From positions 1 to 6,144 of the forward strand of contig CAMLIA010000227.1 of the NCBI GenBank assembly GCA_946479905.1: a DNA stretch of 6,144 nucleotides, read 5' to 3'. This stretch comes from an uncultured Frankiales bacterium. Its GTDB lineage: Bacteria > Actinomycetota > Actinomycetes > Mycobacteriales > SCTD01. The notes under the pieces were generated by a model that was not told where the DNA came from, did no database searches, and saw nothing but the letters and a program-made list of their open reading frames with translations. Numbering within the stretch: the stretch's first letter is position 1; each line of letters opens with the position of its first letter. Shown here piece after piece: positions 1 through 5,777 of the stretch. Both the position numbers and the translations under genes were made by a program.

Positions 1-57
1 CAGGGGTCGGGGTAGCGCCCTCGGAGGGCCTGGCCGAGGGCTCCGGCCCGACCCCTG
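1..57 (-). terminator. Nested inverted repeat, probable terminator of the lipase gene
   Basis: The 11 bases at 1-11 (caggggtcggg) are perfectly complementary to 47-57 (cccgacccctg). Inside them, gccctcgg at 17-24 pairs perfectly with ccgagggc at 34-41, leaving a 9-base loop. The two stems would stack into one long GC-rich hairpin with a small internal loop. It begins 8 bases beyond the lipase stop codon, which is where a terminator is expected. There is no T-run on either side, so if it terminates it is of the U-less type common in actinobacteria. The window starts at its outer arm, so it may extend further left or also serve a neighbouring gene outside the window. Confidence 0.6.
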
Positions 58-65
58 CGGTCGGG

Positions 66-1112
66 TCAGCAGCCGCGCGCGAAGACGTAGCAGCGCAGCG
101 GCGGCTCCGAGGAAGTCTCGGGAGCTCCGACGAGGTTCACGCCCGGGACGAGGATGCTGACGATCGCCGGCCCCAGCTGCGCCGGCTGCAGGTAGTTCTG
201 CGGGTTCGCGGGGTCGATGCCGGGCTGGTAGACGGCCGAGCAGACCGACGGAGGCACGCGCGACGGGACCGCCGGCCCCGGGTGCGACAGGGCGTCCATC
301 ACCAGTGCGTAGGTGACCGGGTCCACCGTGCCCATGAAGTTGTGCTCGTAGGTGTCGGTCGGGCAGAGGTCCTGCGTCGCGACGTTGGTGATGCGGCCCT
401 GGCCGGTGTGCAGCGACGAGGAGGCCACGGCCGCGTTGTCGCTGGGCTTGACCTCCTCGTCGGTGTGCGTGAAGACGTTCGTGTACGAGATGCCGCGGAA
501 CGTCTCCGTCCGGCTGTTCAGGGCCGCGATGAAGCGGGAGGTCGCGTCCTGCTGCCAGACCGCCGGCACGCAGCTCGTGGTCCCCTGCTGGCACATCCCG
601 CCGGCGGACGTGCCGTGGTTCGTGGGCGCCATGCCGATGACGTCGTCGACCATCGCGCGCGTGTCCGGCCAGAAGCGCAGCGCCCAGCGCATCGACATGC
701 CGCCCTGGCTGTGGCCGAGGACCGCGATCCGGCGGCCGGCCAGGCGGTGCATGGTGCGGATGCCGTAGACGAGGTACTCGCCCGCGACCTGGATGTCGCC
801 CAGGGTGTGGTGCGGCATCGTGAGGTCGCACCAGGGCCGGTGCTGGGCGGTGAAGGCGCGCTCGTAGTTCCAGGAGAAGTTCTGCTCGGGCGTCGCGCTG
901 GTCCCCGGGCTGAGCAGCACGGGGGCGAGGCGGCTGTGCCGGAGGTCGCCCTCGCAGTGCAGCGCGGCCGCCAGGGTCGCCGTGGGCACGGACAGCGCCG
1001 GTCCGGGGCGGTCGAGCGGGGCGTAGCCGGACGTGGCGGCCCGGCTCGGCAGCGCCGGAGAGGCCAGGGCCACGGCCACCGCAGCGGCGCACAGAGTCCG
1101 GACGAGGCGCAT
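66..1112 (-). CDS. Secreted CALB-like lipase (alpha/beta hydrolase)
   Basis: Predicted extracellular lipase or esterase of the alpha/beta-hydrolase fold, resembling Candida antarctica lipase B (CALB). Numbered from the ATG at 1112 (348 aa), residues 1-25 form a signal peptide with a basic start (MRLVRT), an Ala/Val core and a probable cut after PSRA. LSPGT near residues 67-71 matches the oxyanion-loop position of CALB. The nucleophile elbow GHSQGG places the serine at 135. The aspartate of the THTDEEVKPS segment (Asp218) and the histidine of YEHN (His257) complete a plausible triad. Eight mature cysteines can pair as 53/95, 174/181, 250/291 and 341/348; three of these pairs match CALB disulfides in order and roughly in spacing. 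An in-frame GTG at 1118 would add two residues; neither start has a good Shine-Dalgarno, and I chose ATG because the basic signal start follows directly. The gene stands alone and is divergent from the monooxygenase-like gene. The fold and triad are clear; substrate range is unknown. Confidence 0.9.
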   Translation of the reverse strand: MRLVRTLCAAAVAVALASPALPSRAATSGYAPLDRPGPALSVPTATLAAALHCEGDLRHSRLAPVLLSPGTSATPEQNFSWNYERAFTAQHRPWCDLTMPHHTLGDIQVAGEYLVYGIRTMHRLAGRRIAVLGHSQGGMSMRWALRFWPDTRAMVDDVIGMAPTNHGTSAGGMCQQGTTSCVPAVWQQDATSRFIAALNSRTETFRGISYTNVFTHTDEEVKPSDNAAVASSSLHTGQGRITNVATQDLCPTDTYEHNFMGTVDPVTYALVMDALSHPGPAVPSRVPPSVCSAVYQPGIDPANPQNYLQPAQLGPAIVSILVPGVNLVGAPETSSEPPLRCYVFARGC

Positions 1113-1190
1113 GCCCACTAGTTCGGCGTGGCCGGTCCAAGTCCTCCTGGATGGCCCGCACGGGTGATGGGCAGGGCGGGGCGCCAGGAA

Positions 1191-1196
1191 TAGCGT
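1191..1196 (+). promoter_or_regulatory. Candidate -10 element for the ABM-like gene
   Basis: TAGCGT fits the loose TANNNT pattern of actinobacterial housekeeping promoters and lies 27 bases before the start codon. A transcript starting about 7 bases downstream would have a short leader that still carries the ribosome binding site. No good -35 box is visible at the usual distance. The region 1119-1222 must also hold the divergent lipase promoter, which I could not locate. Confidence 0.25.
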
Positions 1197-1210
1197 CGCC
1201 TCACCGTGCG

Positions 1211-1217
1211 AAGGGGG
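1211..1217 (+). promoter_or_regulatory. Ribosome binding site setting the start at 1223
   Basis: AAGGGGG ends 5 bases before the ATG at 1223. The reading frame stays open upstream to an ATG at 1151, but that start has no comparable purine-rich site. The repeated domain also begins directly after the 1223 codon, so 1223 is preferred. Confidence 0.7.
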
Positions 1218-1222
1218 ACGCC

Positions 1223-1840
1223 ATGTTCGTGCAGGTGATCCAGGGCCGGGTTCGCGACACCGCTGCGGCGCGCGCCACGATGGACCGGTGGCTGACCGAC
1301 CTCCAGCCGGGTGCGGTCGGCTGGCTCGGCGGCACCTTCGGCTTCACCGACGACGGGGTGCTGTGCGCCATCGTGCGGTTCGACTCCGAGCGGGCGGCGC
1401 AGCTCAACAGCAGCCGTCCCGAGCAGGTCGCCTGGTGGGCGGAGATGGAGCAGCACTTCGAGGGCCCGGTCTCCTTCCACGACTGCGCCGACGTCCAGCT
1501 GCTCGTCGGCGGCGGCTCCGACGAGGCGGGCTTCGTGCAGCTGATCCAGGGCCGCGTCGTCGACCGCGACCGCGTCCACACGCTGATGGACCGCGCCGGT
1601 CAGGTCATCTCGGAGTACCGCCACGACGTGCTCGGCGCGACCGTCGCGATCGACCAGGACGGGTTCTTCACGGAGGCGGTCTTCTTCACGTCCGAGGCGG
1701 ACGCCCGCGAGGGCGAGAAGCAGGAGATGCCCGCGGCCGTGCAGGAGCTCGTCGACGAGGAGGCCGCGCTGGTGCAGGACGTGCAGTTCCTCGACCTGCA
1801 CGTGCCGTGGTTCGCCAGCGCGGAGATCAAGCGCCCGTAG
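1223..1840 (+). CDS. Tandem-duplicated ABM-like (dimeric alpha/beta barrel) protein
   Basis: A 205-residue protein built of two copies of a domain of about 95 residues. Copy 1 starts FVQVIQGRV at residue 2 and copy 2 starts FVQLIQGRV at residue 104, a period of 102 residues. Each copy continues with an MDR helix segment, a turn with a Gly-rich or DG motif (FTDDGV, IDQDGF), a second strand and helix, and a closing strand (ADVQLL, QDVQFL). This length and pattern fit the antibiotic-biosynthesis-monooxygenase (ABM) or EthD-like ferredoxin fold, in which two domains form a barrel; here one chain could supply both halves. Family members include small cofactor-free oxygenases, heme-degrading enzymes and stress proteins, and the sequence does not say which applies. 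There is no signal peptide or membrane segment, so it is probably cytoplasmic. It is divergent from the lipase; the next gene starts 50 bases downstream beyond a small hairpin. The fold assignment is inference from pattern; the duplication is directly visible. Confidence 0.82.
   Translation: MFVQVIQGRVRDTAAARATMDRWLTDLQPGAVGWLGGTFGFTDDGVLCAIVRFDSERAAQLNSSRPEQVAWWAEMEQHFEGPVSFHDCADVQLLVGGGSDEAGFVQLIQGRVVDRDRVHTLMDRAGQVISEYRHDVLGATVAIDQDGFFTEAVFFTSEADAREGEKQEMPAAVQELVDEEAALVQDVQFLDLHVPWFASAEIKRP
1226..1557 (+). repeat. Internal gene duplication, two copies 306 bases apart
   Basis: The first 26 bases of each domain copy (1226-1251 and 1532-1557) agree at 24 positions, the two differences being G/C changes. 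Conservation drops quickly after this block at both DNA and protein level. The duplication is therefore old, and the block is probably held by selection on the FVQ-IQGRV strand rather than by recent copying. Confidence 0.8.
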
Positions 1841-1845
1841 CAGCT

Positions 1846-1867
1846 CAGCGCGGAGTCGGTCCCGCTG
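1846..1867 (+). terminator. Small hairpin after the ABM-like gene
   Basis: CAGCG plus GGA (1846-1850 and 1852-1854) pair with TCCCGCTG (1860-1867), giving an 8-bp stem with one bulged C and a 5-base loop (GTCGG). It starts 6 bases after the stop codon at 1838-1840. No T-run follows. It could be a weak or U-less terminator separating this gene from the NRDE gene, or a chance GC-rich fold. Confidence 0.35.
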
Positions 1868-1890
1868 CAGGCAGGTGACAGCATGGGCGG

Positions 1891-2562
1891 GTGTGCACAG
1901 TCGTGGTCCGGTGGTCGCCCGCGCGGCCGGTGCGGATGCTGGCCCTCCGCGACGAGCTGACGTCACGCGCGTTCGACGAGCCGGCGGAGCACTGGCCCGC
2001 CCAGCCGGGCGTCGTCGGTGGCCGCGATCGCACCGCGGGTGGCACCTGGTGCGCGAGCCATGTCGCCTCGGGCACGACCGCGCTGGTCCTCAACCGTCCC
2101 CAGAAGCGCCAGGCCGACGAGGGCGCGCCCAGCCGAGGGGTCCTGCCGCTGCTCGCCCTGCAGCACGGGCTGGGCTGGCCGGACCGGCTGACGGTGCAGG
2201 GGATGGCGAGCTTCGCCCTCGTGCTCGCCGCGCCGGAGGTGCTGCGGCTCTGGGTCTTCGACGGGCGGGAGCTGAGCAGCAGCGACCTGGGTGCCGGGAC
2301 GCACATGATCACCTCCGGCGGAGCGGAGGACGGCAAGGCCGACCGCTTCCTCGCGCAGTTCGAGGGCGACGACTGGCGGGACGTGCTGCTGGCCCAGCAG
2401 CCGCAGGACGACCCGACGTCGCTGGTGGTGCGCCACCAGGACGGCGACAGGGTGTTCGCGACGGTCTTCGGCCAGCTGATCGACTCCGCGCCCGGGCGGC
2501 TGCACCTCGAGCACAGCCGCACGCCCTGGACCGCCGAGGGCTGGTCAGCTCAGGACTGGTAG
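1891..2562 (+). CDS. NRDE family (TANGO2-like) protein
   Basis: A 223-residue protein starting MCTVVVRWSP. The family marks are present in order: the conserved Cys2 exposed once Met1 is removed, an RDE motif at residues 20-22 (family signature NRDE, here LRDE), the GGRDRTAGGTW segment at 43-53, and LVLNRP at 65-70. The length is slightly below the usual 240-280 residues. NRDE/TANGO2 proteins have a predicted Ntn-hydrolase-like fold; eukaryotic members are linked to Golgi organisation and heme trafficking, and the bacterial role is not established. The start is GTG at 1891, fixed by the family's MCT beginning; the ATG at 1883 is out of frame. AGGTGA at 1873-1878 may be the ribosome binding site, with a rather long 12-base gap. 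No export signal is visible. The 3' end overlaps the convergent hydrolase gene by 13 bases. Confidence 0.85.
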   Translation: MCTVVVRWSPARPVRMLALRDELTSRAFDEPAEHWPAQPGVVGGRDRTAGGTWCASHVASGTTALVLNRPQKRQADEGAPSRGVLPLLALQHGLGWPDRLTVQGMASFALVLAAPEVLRLWVFDGRELSSSDLGAGTHMITSGGAEDGKADRFLAQFEGDDWRDVLLAQQPQDDPTSLVVRHQDGDRVFATVFGQLIDSAPGRLHLEHSRTPWTAEGWSAQDW

Positions 2563-3317
2563 GTCCAGTCCCGACCGGTCAGCAGGCGGCCCATCCGCAG
2601 GCCGGGGAAGTGCGCCGCCCCGATCAGGGTCGCGGTCCCCTCGAGCTCACGGGCCAGGGCCTCGCGGGTCCGCGCCGCTGCTCTCGGGTCGACGTCGGCG
2701 AGCATCTCCCAGTCCTCGGAGAGCATCTCGGCCGGGCAGTGCACGACGTCACCCAGCAGCATCGCCCGGTCGTCCCCGGAGGACAGCACGACGACGGTGC
2801 TGCCCGGCGTGTGCCCGGGCGCTGACCGCAGGTCGACGCCGGGCGCGAGCGGGGTGTCGGCCTCGAAGAGCTCGAGCTGCGCCGTGATCGGCCCGAGCCG
2901 CTCGGCAGGTGTCATCGCGCCGACCGTGTCTCGCATGTACTCGTCGTGGCCCTCCACGACGAAGTGCTGCCAGTCCCGGGCGTCGCACCGGTACGTCGCC
3001 CGCGGGAACACCGGACTGACGCCGTCGGAGGTCCAGCCGATGTGGTCGAAGTGCAGGTGGGTGAGGACCACGTCGGTGATGTCGGTCGGCTGCAGTCCGA
3101 GCGCGGCCAGCGACTCGAGCAGCGCGCCCTGCCCGAAGCCGGTGTCGACGAGGATCCGCCGGTCACCGGTCCGCACCAGGTAGCCGCCCATCTGCACCGA
3201 CAGCAGCCCCTCGGGTGTGAGCCAGCGCTCGTGCGGCACCCGGTTGAGGATGACGTCGGCCGGTACGTCGAGCGCGCCGTCCAGGACGGGCTGGACGACC
3301 AGGTCACCGAGCCGCAT
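2550..3317 (-). CDS. MBL-fold metallo-hydrolase
   Basis: A 255-residue metallo-beta-lactamase-fold hydrolase. The zinc ligands are all visible: HLHFDH (His87, His89, Asp91, His92), His169 in SAPGHTPGS, Asp190 in LGDVVH and His236 in AAHFPGL. The preceding VDTGFG (57-62) is the usual strand and turn before the metal site. The layout, with a Met/Gly-rich substrate-side segment near VQMGGYLVRT and the FPGLRMGRL tail, resembles the lactonase-like or YtnP-like branch of the superfamily, but substrates there are diverse (lactones, phosphotriesters, others) and cannot be read from sequence. There is no signal peptide, so it is cytoplasmic. The ATG at 3317 lies 4 bases after the stop of the propeller gene, which suggests co-transcription and possibly translational coupling; AGGA about 12 bases upstream is only a weak ribosome site. 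The 3' end converges on the NRDE gene. Confidence 0.92.
   Translation of the reverse strand: MRLGDLVVQPVLDGALDVPADVILNRVPHERWLTPEGLLSVQMGGYLVRTGDRRILVDTGFGQGALLESLAALGLQPTDITDVVLTHLHFDHIGWTSDGVSPVFPRATYRCDARDWQHFVVEGHDEYMRDTVGAMTPAERLGPITAQLELFEADTPLAPGVDLRSAPGHTPGSTVVVLSSGDDRAMLLGDVVHCPAEMLSEDWEMLADVDPRAAARTREALARELEGTATLIGAAHFPGLRMGRLLTGRDWTYQS
2553..2571. terminator. Perfect hairpin over the convergent stop codons
   Basis: GGACTGG (2553-2559) and CCAGTCC (2565-2571) are a perfect 7-bp inverted repeat around the 5-base loop TAGGT. The NRDE stop codon (2560-2562) sits in the loop, and the last codons of the hydrolase lie in one arm. As the only inverted repeat of note between two convergent genes, it could end transcription in both directions. 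No T-run is present on either strand. Confidence 0.5.
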
Positions 3318-3321
3318 CAGG

Positions 3322-5640
3322 TCAGGAGGTCCTGCGGCGGAGCACGACGCCGGCGGCCAGCACCAGCCCGAGTGCGAGCACCGGCAGGCCGGTGGGCAGG
3401 CCGGTCGCAGCGAGCCCCGGCACCGGCCGGCGGTCCACCGGCGAGGGAACCGTCCCGCTGCCGACGGGACCCTGCGGGCCCCCGACGGCGGCCGACTTCG
3501 CCCCGACCACGAACGGGCAGCCGAGCGACCCTGAGACGTCGGTGACCGGAGCCAGTCCGTACCCGACCACCCGGCGCGTCTGGGCGGCCATCCCGACGAA
3601 GGAGGAGCCCTTCGTCACGACCGGTCCGAGCTTCGCGGTGGCGAAGGCGGAGGCGGGGATGTCGAACTGCACCTCGTTGCTCTTGAGGTCGAACCGGCCC
3701 TTCACCCCTGCGAGGGTCTTGCCGCCGCCGGTCACCGTGAAGTCGTCGGGGAGGCCGGTGTCGCGGATGACCTCGGCGTCGTAACCCACCTTGTTGTAGG
3801 TGAACGTGAACTCGAAGTCCTCACCTGTCGAACCCACCGCGGGCAGCTGTGAGAGGTCGAGGACCCGGGTGTGGGTGGTGAGCACCTTCCGCGCGGCGTC
3901 GAAGGTCAGGTAGCCCTTGACGACGTCGAGGCCGGGGGCGTTCGGCAGCGGCGTGCTGCTGACCGCGACCATGTTGGCGTCCCCGGATGGGTCCGTGAAC
4001 GCCGCGTCGGCGGTGCAGAGCAGCTGCGGCGCGACGACCTTCTCCGGTGTCAGGGGCTGGCCGGTCAGCAGGTTCACGCCGCTCGTCTGCCGGATGTAGG
4101 CGCTCTGCAGGGCGCCGGCCGCCTCGGCGTTGTCGGCGAGGGCGATGTTGGCCCGGCCCTGCTTGTCGATCGCGACCTCGAAGAAGTCCAGCAGCGAGCG
4201 GTCGCCGGTGCTGAGTGGTGCGCCGGGCACCGGGATCAGCGAGCAGAAGGTGCCGTTCTGGCAGATGTCGCCGTTGTGCACCGCGGGAGTGACCGCCTCG
4301 CTGTAGTTCAGCACCGTCGGCGCTGTCTTGCCGCCCACCGCCTTGTGGGCCGACCCGAGCTGGCTGAACGCGACGGTCCAGGAGGTGTTGCGGTCACCCG
4401 GGTCGCGGTAGGCGAGGTTGGACGTGGCCGCTCCGCCCTGACCGTGGTACCAGACCACGTCGAGGTAGCCGTCCGCACCGGCGGCCAGCCACGGGAACAG
4501 GTCGCTCTTGCCGGGGTCCGGCCGCTCCGCTCCGGTGACAGGCACCAGGCCCTGGTTGTCGCGGTTGACCTGGAACGGCGCGGAGAACGTCTTGCCGCCG
4601 TCGGTGCTGGCGGCGTACTCGACCTTGAAGCCGTCGGACCAGACGACGTACACGTTCCCGGCCTTGTCGACGTCGACGACCGGGAAGAGCATGTTGAGCT
4701 CCCGGTGGCTGGCGGGGTCGACCCCGTAGACCTTCGTGTCCGTCCACGTGAGGCCACCGTCGTCGGAGCGCGCCAGGTAGATGGTGTCGACGTGGTTGTA
4801 GGCGCCGGCGCCCTGCTTGTTGGTGTCCACCTGCGCCTGCGCGTTGTCGGCGGCGTCGCGTGGGGCGCCGAACACGGCGTACATCCGGTGCGTCGGCTCG
4901 CCGGACAGCAGGTTGTTCGTCCCCGTCAGGTGCGAGTAGTCGGTGACGATGTTGCCGACCTGGTTGGAGTTCGCCGCGGCCGGGAGCGTCGCTGCGTCGA
5001 TGATGCCGTGCGTCCCGTCGGGCGAGAGCGACACGTAGGTCTGGCCGCCGTCGACCGACTCCGAGACGACGATCTGGCTGGTGTCGACCTTGTGGTAGAC
5101 GAGGAAGTTGGTCTTGTCCCCGTCGAAGGCCTGCCACTGCCGGTCGGTCAGGGTGTTCTGCGTCGCGTAGGGGTTCGCGAGGGTGAAGGTCTTCCCGCAG
5201 TCGGTGGACGTCGCCACCGTGAAGTTGTCGAGCAGGTCGATGTTGTGCAGCCCGGAGTAGGCGATCGTGTCGCAGCGGCTCTCTCCCGAGGGCTTGTTGC
5301 TGACGCTGATCTCGGAGTCGCCGCCGCCGGTGCCGAGGTCCGGCTGCTGCACGGGGCTCTGCACGAAGCTGTGGGTCTTCGTCCTGGCGTCGTACTTGTC
5401 GGTGATGCGCCAGAAGTTGCTGCCGACGCCTGAGGGAGCCGACACGTAGGCCGCCGACTGCCCGTCCCCGGGCACCCGGATGCTGGGCTCCGCGCCGCCG
5501 CCCGCGAGGATCATCGGGGCGCTGAACGTCGCTCCCGTCGCGGCCTGCGCGGGCAGCGCGGCGACCGCCCCTCCGACGACGAGGAGGGTCGCGGCGAGCA
5601 CGCCGGTGGCCCGGCGGGCGGTGCTGTGGGGGCGGGTCAT
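3322..5640 (-). CDS. Sortase-anchored Asp-box (sialidase-like) beta-propeller protein
   Basis: A 772-residue exported protein when started at ATG 5640. Residues 1-33 are a signal peptide ([10 protein letters not shown], hydrophobic core, cut after PAQA). The mature part carries four Asp-boxes: STDCGKTF (145-152), SVDGGQTY (195-202), SDDGGLTW (292-299) and STDGGKTF (345-352), which mark a sialidase/BNR beta-propeller. An IRVP segment near residue 54 resembles the sialidase FRIP motif, but I could not identify the full arginine triad and Tyr/Glu pair, so glycosidase activity is unproven. A probable beta-sandwich follows (about 549-709, starting DPSGDAN), then a Pro/Gly-rich linker, LAATG (743-747), a hydrophobic helix and RRRTS. 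Six mature cysteines could form disulfides. The frame is open to ATG 5733, but that would put 31 Arg/Gly-rich residues before the signal peptide. It is the first gene of a probable two-gene unit with the hydrolase and is divergent from citrate synthase. Likely role: wall-displayed binding or hydrolysis of glycans or other polymers. Confidence 0.88.
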   Translation of the reverse strand: MTRPHSTARRATGVLAATLLVVGGAVAALPAQAATGATFSAPMILAGGGAEPSIRVPGDGQSAAYVSAPSGVGSNFWRITDKYDARTKTHSFVQSPVQQPDLGTGGGDSEISVSNKPSGESRCDTIAYSGLHNIDLLDNFTVATSTDCGKTFTLANPYATQNTLTDRQWQAFDGDKTNFLVYHKVDTSQIVVSESVDGGQTYVSLSPDGTHGIIDAATLPAAANSNQVGNIVTDYSHLTGTNNLLSGEPTHRMYAVFGAPRDAADNAQAQVDTNKQGAGAYNHVDTIYLARSDDGGLTWTDTKVYGVDPASHRELNMLFPVVDVDKAGNVYVVWSDGFKVEYAASTDGGKTFSAPFQVNRDNQGLVPVTGAERPDPGKSDLFPWLAAGADGYLDVVWYHGQGGAATSNLAYRDPGDRNTSWTVAFSQLGSAHKAVGGKTAPTVLNYSEAVTPAVHNGDICQNGTFCSLIPVPGAPLSTGDRSLLDFFEVAIDKQGRANIALADNAEAAGALQSAYIRQTSGVNLLTGQPLTPEKVVAPQLLCTADAAFTDPSGDANMVAVSSTPLPNAPGLDVVKGYLTFDAARKVLTTHTRVLDLSQLPAVGSTGEDFEFTFTYNKVGYDAEVIRDTGLPDDFTVTGGGKTLAGVKGRFDLKSNEVQFDIPASAFATAKLGPVVTKGSSFVGMAAQTRRVVGYGLAPVTDVSGSLGCPFVVGAKSAAVGGPQGPVGSGTVPSPVDRRPVPGLAATGLPTGLPVLALGLVLAAGVVLRRRTS
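3325..3414 (-). other. Cell-wall sorting signal: LAATG, membrane helix, RRRTS
   Basis: The last 30 codons encode LAATG (3400-3414), about 20 hydrophobic residues and a short basic tail. This is the three-part layout of a sortase substrate. LAXTG rather than LPXTG is the motif reported for class E sortases of high-GC actinobacteria. The Pro-rich linker before it fits a wall-spanning segment. No sortase gene lies in this window. Confidence 0.8.
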
Positions 5641-5676
5641 GGAGGACGTGTTCGCCGCCGCCGCCGGTTCTCCTCC
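5641..5676 (-). promoter_or_regulatory. Leader hairpin pairing the Shine-Dalgarno with bases next to AUG
   Basis: Read in the mRNA direction, the only strong Shine-Dalgarno-like sequence (GGAGGA, 5676-5671) is complementary to UCCUCC (5646-5641), which directly touches the AUG at 5640. The loop is 24 bases and includes a GCG trinucleotide tract. Spacing from GGAGGA to AUG is 30 bases when unfolded, far beyond normal. Folding would hide the site. The complementarity is visible; a regulatory role is inference. Confidence 0.4.
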
Positions 5677-5701
5677 GTGCCGACGGTGTGGTGAGCGTGA
5701 C

Positions 5702-5731
5702 CACCCCCTCCCTGTGGAAGCACCCCCTCCC
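5702..5731. repeat. 11-bp direct repeat in the divergent region
   Basis: CACCCCCTCCC occurs exactly at 5702-5712 and again at 5721-5731, 19 bases apart start to start. It lies between the start codons of the propeller gene and citrate synthase. The minus strand therefore has four G-runs of three or more. It could be a pair of operator half-sites on nearly the same helix face, or a G-quadruplex element in the propeller gene's leader. Confidence 0.55.
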
Positions 5732-5737
5732 ATCAGC

Positions 5738-5743
5738 GAGAAT
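5738..5743 (+). promoter_or_regulatory. Candidate -10 element for citrate synthase
   Basis: GAGAAT is one base from TAGAAT and lies 34 bases before the GTG start. TGGAAG at 5715-5720 sits 17 bases upstream as a weak -35 candidate. If it is used, the direct repeat at 5702-5731 spans the -35 region, where a bound protein would affect transcription. Confidence 0.25.
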
Positions 5744-5765
5744 GTCCCGACCGCGATGCACCACC

Positions 5766-5771
5766 AGGAGG
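5766..5771 (+). promoter_or_regulatory. Strong ribosome binding site for citrate synthase
   Basis: AGGAGG ends 6 bases before the GTG at 5778. Its near-ideal sequence and spacing decide the non-ATG start and fit a highly expressed central-metabolism gene. Confidence 0.85.
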
Positions 5772-5777
5772 AACGAC

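Noticed and set aside
1151..1222. Upstream ATG start (1151) for the ABM-like gene
   Set aside because: The added residues have no domain match, and the good ribosome binding site at 1211-1217 serves 1223.
1816..1855. CAGCGCGGAG repeated exactly at 1816-1825 and 1846-1855
   Set aside because: A 10-base GC-rich repeat, one copy inside coding sequence; it is likely by chance at this base composition.
2573..2580. Palindrome GACCGGTC just past the convergent hairpin
   Set aside because: An 8-base palindrome within the coding end of the hydrolase is expected by chance and has no supporting context.
3871..5433. 520-residue open frame on the plus strand opposite the propeller gene
   Set aside because: Val/Arg/Gly/Asp-rich with no recognisable motif. 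It mirrors codon bias of the opposite strand, where signal peptide, Asp-boxes and sorting signal support the real gene.
5641..5733. Longer start of the propeller protein at ATG 5733
   Set aside because: It would place 31 Arg/Gly/Ser-rich residues before a textbook signal peptide, has no ribosome binding site, and runs through the direct repeat. ATG 5640 puts the signal peptide at the N-terminus.
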